From contig DIUJ01000051.1 in NCBI GenBank assembly GCA_002422315.1, positions 21,341 through 85,340 of the forward strand: a DNA stretch of 64,000 nt. The letters are read 5' to 3'. A program made the position numbers and the translations under genes. A model generated the notes under the pieces. The model ran no database searches. It was not told the origin of the DNA and worked only from the letters and a program-made list of their open reading frames with translations. The stretch is from Bacteroidetes bacterium UBA6161. Its GTDB lineage: Bacteria; Bacteroidota; Bacteroidia; NS11-12g; UBA955. Every line of letters starts with the position of its first letter. The first letter of the stretch is position 1. Positions 25,330-33,943 of this stretch are shown one piece after another.

Positions 25330-26160
25330 TTAAAATAATTGGGTTTGTATTTCTCTTTTTGGATAGAACACACCAATAATGACAAAAGGATTTTTTGACC
25401 TTCGGGTGTGCCATTCTTTGGTGGTACCCAAAAAGAAATAGAGATCTTTGTTGTTGATAAAGTTGGTTTCGTATTGTTCACGCACTTTTTCAAGAGCTTG
25501 TTCTTCGTTACCATTAGCACTTTTTAAGCATTTCCAATATAATTGTCCTATTTCCCAATCTTCAATCATCAGATTGCTTATTTTTCCCGTTTCATCTTCA
25601 AATTTGTATTTAAACTTAAAAGGCACTTTAGGGAAAGGCTCTTTTTCGGAGTTGTTTTCTTTGGGAAACAAAGTTATTTGGTTTTGCAAAGCTTTCCACA
25701 CTGGTTTCCAATCGTCTTCGTCTTTCTCTATAATCAGCTTATGTATTTTAGTTGGTTTAAAAGTAGCCAACGATTTGTTTTTAGGGGCTTTGCTTTCATC
25801 AATTAAGGTTTGCAAATTGGTATAGACATTGTTCAAGCAAAGTTGCTTTCTAATATGCCAATTGCTATCTGTATTAATGGTTTCGCCTATGACCAAATCC
25901 TTAAATTCATAATCTTGTGGCGAAAAACTTTCGGGTCTAAAGTCGTCTGTTCTTTCTTTTAAATCGAGCTCAATCCAAGTATATTTGGTTTGTTTAACTT
26001 TCCCCATTGATTTTAAACCCTTCAAAAAACTCAAAGGCATAGGATAAATTCGTAACCATTCGCCATTTTCCAAAACGCCTGCTGTACATACCAATTCATC
26101 ATAACTTCTAGAGGGAAGTGGATAAGTGGTAACTGTTAGTAAGACTTTTTTACGAGGCAT
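25330..26160 (-). CDS. Uncharacterised protein paired with a DUF488 protein
   Basis: A 276-residue soluble protein starting MPRKKVLLTVTTYPLPSRSYDELVCTAG. It is rich in Trp and Lys, with WEIGQLYWKCLKS and a C-terminal DLYFFLGTTKEWH..NPFVIIGVFYP block that looks like an OB- or ASCH/EVE-like beta core. No known catalytic motif is identified. The start is two bases after the stop of the DUF488 gene, so the two are translationally linked and probably act together. Its short spacing to hsdR-side and hsdS-side neighbours places it within the RM operon. Confidence 0.65.
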   Translation of the reverse strand: MPRKKVLLTVTTYPLPSRSYDELVCTAGVLENGEWLRIYPMPLSFLKGLKSMGKVKQTKYTWIELDLKERTDDFRPESFSPQDYEFKDLVIGETINTDSNWHIRKQLCLNNVYTNLQTLIDESKAPKNKSLATFKPTKIHKLIIEKDEDDWKPVWKALQNQITLFPKENNSEKEPFPKVPFKFKYKFEDETGKISNLMIEDWEIGQLYWKCLKSANGNEEQALEKVREQYETNFINNKDLYFFLGTTKEWHTRRSKNPFVIIGVFYPKREIQTQLF

Positions 26161-26162
26161 TG

Positions 26163-27047
26163 TTATAAATGAATAAGTTCATAATTAAATTGGGGTAATT
26201 CACATATTGCCTCTGCTAAGTGTTTGCGGTGGCATTGGCAAATGTCTTTTTCAAAACACGTAATTGCGACCCTGCTGTGTTCTTTAATTAGGTTAAGAAT
26301 CTTTTCTTGTTCAGTTAGTGTTTTCGGAATTACTGTTTTTTTATATTCTTCAAACAATACATCATAATCTTTTTGGGTGTTTAATTCTTTTCTTTTATCT
26401 GAAACAATACCCACCTCAGGTATATGTAAAAATTGTATTCCCACCCCTTCGCAAGCCATTTTTAATTGTGATTTGCTAAAACCATACTTCATACTGAAAG
26501 AATTTTTGCGCACATCACACAACACTTTTACATCAGCTTTTATTAATTTATTTAGATATTGCTCAATACTAACACCCTCGTAACCAATTGTAAAAAGAGC
26601 ATTTGTTTTAGAAGAGGGCTTTTGTTTTTCTACCTTTTCAAGTTCTTCTACACTTAATATATGATGAGCAATTTTACTATTTATAGCATAATAGGGATGG
26701 TTTCGATAGGTATGTTTTATTAAATAATCAGATGATTTACCACTAAAATTATTTTTTAATTCTAGTAATGCCTTTTTATCTTCTAATGTCAATTCTCCTA
26801 AATAGGTTTGGTTTGTAGTTTTTTTCCAGTATTTTTCACCTTCCTCTACCCATTCATATTTTTTCATTGTTGCTAAGTCTGCATTAGCTTGAAATGAAAA
26901 ACAGCCATATTTATAGGGTACAAAGTTATAACTTGGATTTTTTTGATAGATTCCAAAAAGCATCAATAACTTTTGAAGTTGAAATTTTTCGAGCTCTCCT
27001 CCAAAGGTTTCTATAAGTGACAATATAATTTTTCTTCTATAGTACAT
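26163..27047 (-). CDS. DUF488-domain protein with an N-terminal helical domain
   Basis: 294 residues. The first 130 (IILSLIETFGGELEKFQLQKLLMLFG, FVPYKYGCFSFQANADL) look like the helical LQKLLxL fold seen in phage-associated or antitoxin-like proteins such as SocA/DUF4065; this part is inference. From residue 150 a DUF488 domain is clear: LFTIGYEGVSIEQYLNKL, VLCDVRKNSFSMKYGFSK, and near the end CFEKDICQCHRKHLA, with the Cys/His cluster typical of the family. DUF488 proteins are frequent in defence and phage loci but their activity is unknown. The gene follows hsdR by 37 bases. Confidence 0.85.
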   Translation of the reverse strand: MYYRRKIILSLIETFGGELEKFQLQKLLMLFGIYQKNPSYNFVPYKYGCFSFQANADLATMKKYEWVEEGEKYWKKTTNQTYLGELTLEDKKALLELKNNFSGKSSDYLIKHTYRNHPYYAINSKIAHHILSVEELEKVEKQKPSSKTNALFTIGYEGVSIEQYLNKLIKADVKVLCDVRKNSFSMKYGFSKSQLKMACEGVGIQFLHIPEVGIVSDKRKELNTQKDYDVLFEEYKKTVIPKTLTEQEKILNLIKEHSRVAITCFEKDICQCHRKHLAEAICELPQFNYELIHL

Positions 27048-27084
27048 TTAATTCTATTTTTTTTTAAAAAGCAAAGTTAAAGAT

Positions 27085-29898
27085 TTACGCTGCCAACACC
27101 TCGTTTAATTCTTCAATAATCTGCGTCATTTCAGCACCAAAAAGTTGGTACATTCTGCCTCGTCCGCCCTTTTCGTCAAAGGGTGTAAGGTCAAGGTCTT
27201 CAACTTCAATGTGATACGAGTTTACGACGTGATTTTTTAGGTCACGTAGCCAGTCCATTTGTTCTTTTGTAAATCGGTTGTGCTTGCCTGCATTTTGTTT
27301 AAAAATCCAGTTTTTAAAATTATCGTCAATGGTTTTGTCAAAAGGTTTTAGTTCGCTGTCTATACCGCAAGCCCTTCGTATGAGAGAAACCAAAGAAGTC
27401 AATTCGTCAATCGGTTGTTTGCTTTTCACATCTTCCAATTGGCTGTATGCTGCCCAAACATAATCTGGGGCAAGCATTGGTTTGTCTAACTTCAACTTGT
27501 CAAACACTTCCTTTATCATTTTAAAGGTAATGTTTCTGCGGTTGTAGGGTTGTTTGTAAAAAATAGTAAGTGCTGCAACTTCGTCTTTATTTGCTTCCAG
27601 ATATTCGCTAAAATCTTTTACAATTTCCTTTGCCTTATCCACCGAAGTGGTGTCCCATTCCGATTTGGTTACGGTGTCTATGTTGTGGCTGTCTATGATT
27701 TGCTCGTGTTCTTGATGAACTTTTTCAATGTAATCGTTCAGTTTGCCATTGAAGGTAGAAGCAGCCGTTTCTATCAATTCCTTTTGTGCCGTTTGCTTCG
27801 CATGTTCTATCAAAGCAGGGTTGCGGTCTTGCTCAGGAATGGATTCAATAATGAGTTTTGCCTTTTCTTCAATTTCGTCTTGGTCAAAAGCCGATAGCAA
27901 TTCCTTGCTGATTTGTTTCAGATTTTTGCCCTTGCTGTGTTCCAGTAGTTTCTCTTTTTCCTTGTCAGTGATTTGCTTTTCCAAACGGATAAGACGGTTT
28001 GCCAACGAAAGAAACAAATCTTCTTCGGCTACCCCCATAGTAACCGCTCCCAAAAGGTCTTTGAGTGCTACGGTGGGTTTGCGTTCCAGTGGTCGGCTAT
28101 CAGTTTTCTTGGATTTGATAACGCCTACGGCATCTACAATGATAAAATGAGTTTTGGCACCAGCGGTTTTCGATACCATTTGCAAAGCATCTTTGTTAAT
28201 GGTGCGTGTGCCTCTGCCTTTCATTTGCTCAAAGTAGTTCACGCTTTTTACATCACGCATAAAGAGCAGCACTTCCAAAGGTTTTACATCCGTGCCTGTG
28301 GCAATCATATCTACCGTAACGGCAATGCGTGGGTAGTAGGAATTGCGGAAACGATTCAGCACCGATTTGGGGTCTTCTTGTATTTTGTAAGTGAGTTTTT
28401 TGCAGAAGTCGTCTCCTTCATCAAATTCATTCCGAATGATTTTGATAATATCGTCTGCATGGCTATCGGTTTTGGCAAATACTAAGGTTTTTGGTACTTC
28501 GTATTCTCCGTTTTCGTCTTTTCGGTTGGGGAAAATTTCGGTTTGCAAGGCCTTTTTAAACTCTCGGATAATGTTTCGGATTTGGCTTGGGTTTACTACC
28601 TTTTTATCCAGTTCGTTTCGGGTATATTCGGTGTCTTCGTCTTCTTGTGCCCAGCGGGTTTTTCGGGTGAGTTTGTCTCGTCTGTCCACATACCAACCTG
28701 CCTGAATTTTACTGCCTTTTTGCGAAATATCCGTTTCAATGGTGTAGACATCATAGGGTACATTTACGCCATCCACTACCGATTCCTCATAAGTGTATTC
28801 ACTCACCACATTTTCCTCAAAAAAACCAAAGGTTCGTTTGTCTGGTGTAGCAGTTAAACCAATCAGAAAAGCATCAAAATAATCCAATACTTGTTTCCAA
28901 AGGTTGTAAATAGAACGGTGGCACTCATCAATTACAATAAAATCAAATTGTTCAATCGGCACTTTGGGGTTGTAATCCACCGGAATGGCTTGTTTCTTTT
29001 CCCTTTGTTGCTCCATCCAAGTAGATTCATTCGGGTTGGTATCTTCTGCACCTTCTTCCAGTTCTTCGCCTTTTAAAATGGCATACATCCGTTGAATGGT
29101 AGAAATGCACACTTGACTATCAGAAGCGATATAGCTTGAAGTCAAACGCTGTACATTGTATAGCTCTGTAAATTTGCGGTTGCTTTCATTGGGTTGGAAA
29201 GCCATAAATTCTTGCTCGGCTTGTTCGCCCAAATTTTTGGTGTCCACCAAAAACAAAATGCGTTTGGCTTTGGCGTGTTCCAATAAGCGATAGACAAACG
29301 TGGCAGCCGTAAATGTCTTTCCTGCACCCGTAGCCATTTGAATCAAGGCTTTGGGTTTGTTCTTTTTGAAAGAAGTTTCCAGATTTTTAATCGCCATAAT
29401 TTGAGCAGGGCGAAGCCCTGCCTCATTTAAAGCAGGAATATCTAACAATCTTGCGCGTAAACTTTTGTCTTTTTGCAACCAGTCTGCCAGCGTTTCGGGT
29501 TTGAAAAACCAAAACAGGTTTCTACCTCTTGGTTTAGGGTCTCTCAAATCTCTAAAGCGTGTAATTGTCCCTGTGCTTTCAAACACAAAAGGTAAAGGGT
29601 CGTTGTCTAAATATTTCAGTTTAGCGTTGGCATATTCTAGGGATTGGTCTTCTGCAACAGTGAGTTTATGTCCTTCGTCTGCTTTTTTGGCTTCAATAAT
29701 TCCAACAGGTTTTTTGTCTACAAAAAGTACATAGTCTGCAAAGCCCGAAGCAGCTTGATACTCTCTCACGGCAACACCTCTGCCAGCTCCTAAGTCCACT
29801 TCGTTTTTTGATTGAACAATCCAACCCGCTTCTTTCAACATAAAGTCGATTTTGTCTCGTGCAATTTGTTCAGGATTTTGATTTTTATCTATACTCAT
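27085..29898 (-). CDS. hsdR: Type I restriction endonuclease subunit R
   Basis: HsdR is the translocase-nuclease of the type I complex. The 937-residue protein carries an N-terminal PD-(D/E)XK nuclease (GFADYVLFV with Asp55; GIIEAKK with Glu69 and Lys71), then helicase motors with Walker A ATGAGKT at 189-195, DECH at 324-327 and LIGLTATPDKRT. The later motor carries MIATGTDVKPLEVLLFMRDVKS and MKGRGTR. The C-terminus LTPFDEKGGRGRMYQLFG is the EcoEI_R_C form, so the system is EcoEI-like. It is the first gene of the minus-strand operon. All key residues appear intact. Confidence 0.96.
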   Translation of the reverse strand: MSIDKNQNPEQIARDKIDFMLKEAGWIVQSKNEVDLGAGRGVAVREYQAASGFADYVLFVDKKPVGIIEAKKADEGHKLTVAEDQSLEYANAKLKYLDNDPLPFVFESTGTITRFRDLRDPKPRGRNLFWFFKPETLADWLQKDKSLRARLLDIPALNEAGLRPAQIMAIKNLETSFKKNKPKALIQMATGAGKTFTAATFVYRLLEHAKAKRILFLVDTKNLGEQAEQEFMAFQPNESNRKFTELYNVQRLTSSYIASDSQVCISTIQRMYAILKGEELEEGAEDTNPNESTWMEQQREKKQAIPVDYNPKVPIEQFDFIVIDECHRSIYNLWKQVLDYFDAFLIGLTATPDKRTFGFFEENVVSEYTYEESVVDGVNVPYDVYTIETDISQKGSKIQAGWYVDRRDKLTRKTRWAQEDEDTEYTRNELDKKVVNPSQIRNIIREFKKALQTEIFPNRKDENGEYEVPKTLVFAKTDSHADDIIKIIRNEFDEGDDFCKKLTYKIQEDPKSVLNRFRNSYYPRIAVTVDMIATGTDVKPLEVLLFMRDVKSVNYFEQMKGRGTRTINKDALQMVSKTAGAKTHFIIVDAVGVIKSKKTDSRPLERKPTVALKDLLGAVTMGVAEEDLFLSLANRLIRLEKQITDKEKEKLLEHSKGKNLKQISKELLSAFDQDEIEEKAKLIIESIPEQDRNPALIEHAKQTAQKELIETAASTFNGKLNDYIEKVHQEHEQIIDSHNIDTVTKSEWDTTSVDKAKEIVKDFSEYLEANKDEVAALTIFYKQPYNRRNITFKMIKEVFDKLKLDKPMLAPDYVWAAYSQLEDVKSKQPIDELTSLVSLIRRACGIDSELKPFDKTIDDNFKNWIFKQNAGKHNRFTKEQMDWLRDLKNHVVNSYHIEVEDLDLTPFDEKGGRGRMYQLFGAEMTQIIEELNEVLAA

Positions 29899-30317
29899 AT
29901 TGTCGTCTGTCTATGGTGCTTTGGCAAAAAACAGCTCTTTTAGTTTTTTCAGCCTTGGCTTTGTATGTCGGCATAAACCAAATGTGCTGTTTGTGCGTTT
30001 GCCTTTTTACAATGCCGCCCAACTCTTTTATACACGCAATATTGCGTATATTTTTCTTTTAAAACAAGTTTATTAGTTCACATATTCTTGTATGGGTATC
30101 TCGTAATGAACTATTTGCATTCTTTTATGCATTCTTTTAAATGGCTTATTTACTTTATTCTCTTACACATTGCCCAATTTATAGATTTTAGATTGCCCAG
30201 TCGTTGGATTATTTCTTATTTGTTGGAGTATTTTTACTTACAATTTCTCTGTTACCTAGATTAATTTTTACGTATTGATCCCCAAAAAGAAAATATATTT
30301 TTTTATTTCTCTAAGAA
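29899..30317. other. Divergent intergenic region, RM operon and ars operon
   Basis: About 420 AT-rich bases between the divergent starts of hsdR and arsR. Apart from the ArsR operator at its right end I find no clear -7 box, repeat or RNA gene. It marks the right edge of the defence island. Confidence 0.4.
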
Positions 30318-30333
30318 ATCGTAATATTGCGAT
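30318..30333. promoter_or_regulatory. ArsR operator touching the arsR start codon
   Basis: ATCGTAATATTGCGAT is an imperfect palindrome (one mismatched pair) that ends at the base before the arsR ATG at 30334. Sites of this type, an AT core between ATCG and CGAT, are typical for ArsR/SmtB repressors. Its position implies that the bound repressor blocks transcription at or near the start codon and that the mRNA has a very short or absent leader. Confidence 0.6.
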
Positions 30334-30657
30334 ATGGGAATAACAAAGACGGAAGGTTTTGAACCTGCACTTTTACAGCATGTGGTGGTGCTTAAAGCTC
30401 TCGCGCACCCCGCCCGACTTGCCATTTTATTGCATATCTTGCAAAGTAAGTCGTGTATTTGTACCGATTTAGTAAAAGAATTGAACCTTGCACAGTCCAC
30501 TATCTCCAAGCATTTGGCAGAGCTAAAAACTGCAAACCTTATTCAAGGAAGCATAGAGCAAAATTCCTACTGTTATTGTATAAACCCAACAGAACTCACA
30601 AAAATTTCTAATTTTATTCAAAATTTAATACCCATTCAAAACTTTAATTGCTGTTAA
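30334..30657 (+). CDS. arsR: ArsR-family metalloregulatory repressor
   Basis: A 107-residue winged-helix repressor of the ArsR/SmtB family: LKALAHPARLAILLHIL at the N-terminus, CICTDLVKELNLAQSTISKHL (recognition helix, with a Cys-x-Cys As(III) site at its entry), then ANLIQGSIEQNSYCYCI and a C-terminal NCC pair that may add ligands. Arsenite binding would release the operator just upstream. It is the first gene of the ars operon; the next starts two bases after its stop. Confidence 0.94.
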   Translation: MGITKTEGFEPALLQHVVVLKALAHPARLAILLHILQSKSCICTDLVKELNLAQSTISKHLAELKTANLIQGSIEQNSYCYCINPTELTKISNFIQNLIPIQNFNCC

Positions 30658-30659
30658 GT

Positions 30660-31172
30660 ATGAACACAAACAATCCTTTCCCAAGAATGCACGTCTCTTT
30701 GTATGTAAACAATTTGGCTGCTACTGTAAATTTTTACAATCAGTTTTTTGGCCAAGCGGCCACTAAAATAAAACCCGGCTATGCCAAGTATGTACTAGAA
30801 AAGCCAAGCCTTATTATTTCGTTTATAGAAAACCCAGAAAGGGTACAGGCTCATTTTGGGCATTTGGGTTTTCAGGTAGAAACCCAAGAAGCCATGCAAG
30901 CTGCCTTGGAAGCGGCCAAAAAACAAGGTTTGGTAAGTAAAGAGGAGCTAGGTACTTCTTGTTGTTATGCGGTACAAGACAAGTTTTGGGCTACAGACCC
31001 AGATGGGGTTCAGTGGGAAGTTTATTATTTTCATGAAGATGCGGAGTTTAACGATCCCCATTACGAAACCCAAGATGCGAGTGCATGTTGTATGCCTCCG
31101 GTTTCTGAAGCAAAACCAAAGAAAACCATCCAAGAGATAGTATCCTGTACCCCAAATAGTGGTTGCTGCTAG
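30660..31172 (+). CDS. arsI: ArsI/CadI-type vicinal-oxygen-chelate protein (C-As lyase-like)
   Basis: A 170-residue glyoxalase-fold protein. It has PRMHVSLYVNNLAATVNFYNQFF at the start, His near 65-68, the vicinal cysteine pair TSCCYA at 101-102 and WATDPDGVQWEVYYF with Glu120. This Cys-Cys plus His/Glu arrangement is that of ArsI, an Fe(II) dioxygenase that splits the C-As bond of trivalent organoarsenicals, and of the related CadI proteins. Extra cysteines (ACC near 142 and GCC at the end) may bind metalloid. ATG at 30660 is preferred over an in-frame TTG at 30648 inside arsR. C-As lyase activity is inferred. Confidence 0.85.
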   Translation: MNTNNPFPRMHVSLYVNNLAATVNFYNQFFGQAATKIKPGYAKYVLEKPSLIISFIENPERVQAHFGHLGFQVETQEAMQAALEAAKKQGLVSKEELGTSCCYAVQDKFWATDPDGVQWEVYYFHEDAEFNDPHYETQDASACCMPPVSEAKPKKTIQEIVSCTPNSGCC

Positions 31173-31175
31173 TAT

Positions 31176-31787
31176 ATGAAAAGTGTAGAGGAGTTTTATC
31201 AAGAAATCAAAGGGATTTCTATAGGCCAACAAAGGCAGGAGCTTTTGTTAGAAATAGCAAAGGGAATACAGCAGAATCTCGATAAAAACATAAGACTTAA
31301 TCTTTTGTTTGTATGCACCCACAATTCCAGAAGGAGTCAATTTGGGCAGCTTTGGGCTTCTTATTTTAGCCAGATATTAGGCTTTTCGGAGTATATTTCT
31401 TGTTTTTCTGCAGGAACAGAAGCCACGGAATGCAATATTCGCACCATACGAGCCCTTGAAAGTGCAGGGTTTAGGGCGCAGTTTAGCGTGTGCCAGCCAA
31501 ACCCCAAGTACGATCTGTTTTCAGGCAAGGAAGTTAGTCCTATTCGATTGTTTTCTAAAACTATTGACGATAGTTCTTTGCCCAAGGAAAACATCGTAGC
31601 CCTTATGACCTGCTCCGATGCAGAAGAAAATTGCCCGTATGTAAATGGAACACTTTTGAAATTTAGTTTAAACTATAAGGATCCCAAAGAATTTGACAAC
31701 ACCCTTGAGGAAAAAGAAGCGTATTGGCTAAAAAGTAAGGAAATAGCTTCGGAGATATTATTTATTTTAAAACACTTAAAAAAATGA
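31176..31787 (+). CDS. arsC: Arsenate reductase of the low-molecular-weight phosphatase fold
   Basis: A 203-residue protein whose N-terminal 40 residues are a helical extension, followed by LLFVCTHNSRRSQ. Here C47-x5-R53 forms the phosphatase/arsenate-binding loop and THNSRRSQ is the typical ArsC form. A later MTCSDAEENCPYV supplies the resolving cysteines. It would reduce As(V) to As(III) using thioredoxin, feeding the Acr3 exporter encoded next. Its stop overlaps the acr3 start (ATGA), so both are translated together. Confidence 0.9.
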   Translation: MKSVEEFYQEIKGISIGQQRQELLLEIAKGIQQNLDKNIRLNLLFVCTHNSRRSQFGQLWASYFSQILGFSEYISCFSAGTEATECNIRTIRALESAGFRAQFSVCQPNPKYDLFSGKEVSPIRLFSKTIDDSSLPKENIVALMTCSDAEENCPYVNGTLLKFSLNYKDPKEFDNTLEEKEAYWLKSKEIASEILFILKHLKK

Positions 31788-32815
31788 CAGACAAAAAAAC
31801 AGGAATTGGTTTTTTCGAAAAATACCTAAGTATATGGGTAGCTGCATGTATTGTGATAGGCGTGGTTTTAGGATCCTTGTTCCCGGGGGTATTTCAAGTT
31901 CTTACCCATATACAAGTTTCTGGTATTAACCTACCCATTGCCATATTGGTTTGGGCGATGATTTTTCCAATGATGGTTCAAATAGATTTTGGTTCCTTGG
32001 GCCAAAGCATGCAATTTAAGAAAGGTTTGTTTCTTACGCTGTTTATCAATTGGGTTTTGAAACCCCTTTCCATGGCATTGTTTGCTTGGGTGTTTTTCAA
32101 GTATTTGTATGCTGCTTTCCTAAGTCCAGAGCAAGCACAAGAATATATTGCAGGAGCCATTTTGTTAGGCGCAGCACCATGCACAGCTATGGTATTTGTA
32201 TGGTCTTTTTTAACCAAGGGCAATGCCAACTATACCTTAGTTCAAGTAGCGGTAAACGACATTGTATTGTTAGTTCTATTTGTGCCCATTGTTTCTTTAC
32301 TCATTGGGGTTAGCGATATACACATACCCTACGATACCCTTTTTTATTCTGTAGTATTGTTTGTATTGTTGCCCCTATTGGCAGGTTTTTTTGCCAATAA
32401 AATACTTGTTAGAAAAAAAGGGAAAGAATGGTTTCAGCAGAGCTTTTTACCGGGTTTAAAACCTATATCTATTCTTGCACTGCTGCTTACTTTAGTGTTA
32501 ATTTTTGCATACCAAGGGCCACAAATTGTCTCAAATCCTTGGAATATATTTTTGATAGCCATACCATTAACCATACAAACCTATTTTATATTTTTTACCA
32601 CATGGATTATGGGCCGAAAGTTAAGATTAAACAAAGACATCGCTGGGCCATCGGCTCTGATAGGTGCTAGTAATTTCTTTGAGTTGGCGGTAGTAGTTGC
32701 TATTTTGCTTTTCGGGATAGATTCGGGAGCGGTTTTGGCAACAGTGGTAGGGGTGCTTATAGAGGTGCCTGTAATGCTAAGTTTGGTATGGTGGGTTAAT
32801 AAACAAAAGGGGTAG
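31784..32815 (+). CDS. acr3: Arsenite efflux transporter Acr3
   Basis: Inner-membrane arsenite exporter of the ACR3/BART superfamily, 343 residues with about ten helices. The family signature is clear: FFEKYLSIWVAACIVIGVVLG at the start, LVWAMIFPMMVQIDF, GAAPCTAMVFVWS with the conserved Cys133, and GASNFFELAVVVAI near the end with its essential Glu. It completes the pathway: ArsC makes As(III), Acr3 pumps it out, and ArsR senses it. Length and motifs are intact. Confidence 0.96.
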   Translation: MTDKKTGIGFFEKYLSIWVAACIVIGVVLGSLFPGVFQVLTHIQVSGINLPIAILVWAMIFPMMVQIDFGSLGQSMQFKKGLFLTLFINWVLKPLSMALFAWVFFKYLYAAFLSPEQAQEYIAGAILLGAAPCTAMVFVWSFLTKGNANYTLVQVAVNDIVLLVLFVPIVSLLIGVSDIHIPYDTLFYSVVLFVLLPLLAGFFANKILVRKKGKEWFQQSFLPGLKPISILALLLTLVLIFAYQGPQIVSNPWNIFLIAIPLTIQTYFIFFTTWIMGRKLRLNKDIAGPSALIGASNFFELAVVVAILLFGIDSGAVLATVVGVLIEVPVMLSLVWWVNKQKG

Positions 32816-32873
32816 AATGCAGTTAGGAATTCCGCCTAAAAATTTTCCCTAATTCAGGATTGGCCTAATTATT

Positions 32874-32913
32874 CTTTTACTTTTTGGCGATGACCGGTTG
32901 GGAATTGTAGATT
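32874..32913 (+). repeat. 40-bp direct repeat, copy 1
   Basis: Begins cttttactttttggcgatga and ends at gtagatt. It is identical to 33728-33767. The two copies frame about 815 bases of palindrome-rich non-coding sequence. Confidence 0.8.
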
Positions 32914-32990
32914 GAAGATTTCAGATTGAAGATTGTAGATTGAAGATTGTAGATTGAAGATTGTAGATTGAAGATTGTAGATTGAAGATT
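32905..32990 (+). repeat. Heptanucleotide tandem repeat
   Basis: Alternating GATTGAA and GATTGTA units (14-base period) repeat about six times, directly after the first direct repeat. There are no spacers, so it is a simple satellite. Its length is likely to vary between strains. Confidence 0.8.
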
Positions 32991-33727
32991 TTTTAGCCGT
33001 GGTTAGTGCTATGCATGGTTATGGCAAGGTTTTCGGTTTCGCATATCCTCGGTCTTCGGCTTCGCTCAGACACCGAGGGGCGGATAGTTTCATTCTTTGC
33101 TTGGTGTTTGCCACCAACCAGCTAATAAAAATTGACCTAGGCTTTCAGCCTGCGGTGCTTGTATTATGTCAAATAACCTAAGGCCTTGCCTTAGGTTAGA
33201 CTAAGCTAGGCTTTCAGCCTATGAAAGTACAGTCAATCATCCGCTACCTCGCCCTGAAAGGGCAACTTATCTCCGCTCAAGGCAAGGCCTTGGGGTATAA
33301 AAAAGCAACAACAATTTACGCCCTGAAAGGGCAGCTTAGTCTACATAGCTACACTGTAAACCTATTGTAGGACGAGTCAATATTGAGCCCGGCTCAATCT
33401 TCCCACATTTTGCCCCAATAAAGCGGCATTATTACCCGAAAATTCTTTAACGGAAACGATTACTTAATTCCTATGGTTTAAACCGTGGGCTAGAATTTAA
33501 TAAAATTGCATTTGGCAATGAAGCACCAAAGGTGCGCAATCAATAGCATAGCCTGAAAGGGCTATGAAAGAAATCAAGCAACCATAATAAAAGCGCCAAA
33601 GGTGCGCAATAATGTATGCTTTTTGCATTAGCACCCAGAAATTCTTTAACTTTCCCATAAGGTTGGTGTTACTTGTTTATCAATTTGTTGCGCGACAACT
33701 ATCACTCTTAAATAAGCCTTTATTTGT

Positions 33728-33767
33728 CTTTTACTTTTTGGCGATGACCGGTTGGGAATTGTAGATT
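33728..33767 (+). repeat. 40-bp direct repeat, copy 2
   Basis: Identical to 32874-32913. Here it is followed by tttagattttagatttttcc instead of the full heptamer array, as if the satellite had contracted or never expanded in this copy. Confidence 0.8.
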
Positions 33768-33943
33768 TTTAGATTTTAGATTTTTCCCGTTTTTTTTTAG
33801 CCCTGGTTAGAATTTCATGTCCTCAACTTGTTGCAGGACCACCAAGCAAACGGTAAAATTGAATACTTTAGTTTTCGACCAAAGTCTTCAATTCCCACAG
33901 ATTTCTAATTTTTTCTTGTTACTCTAATGCTTAACTTTGCAGC

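Larger units (their letters stand above)
32816..33943. other. Non-coding palindrome field framed by direct repeats
   Basis: About 1.1 kb without a credible gene. A 40-base direct repeat starts and ends it (32874-32913 and 33728-33767), each followed by a tttttagcc.tggttag phrase (near 32991 and 33793). Between them lie a heptamer tandem repeat and many short stem-loops of a few recurring kinds: CCTAAGGC../GCCTTAGG near 33178-33197, aggctttcagcct twice (33140, 33211), gccctgaaagggc three times in variants (33251, 33320, 33549), and gcgccaaaggtgcgc-type twice (33521, 33592). These resemble the short dispersed palindromes common in Bacteroidota genomes. Confidence 0.6.

Noticed and set aside
32905..32990. 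Heptamer repeats considered as CRISPR or iteron origin
   Set aside because: Simple alternating 7-base units with no spacers, no dnaA/rep gene and no AT-rich unwinding region tied to it.
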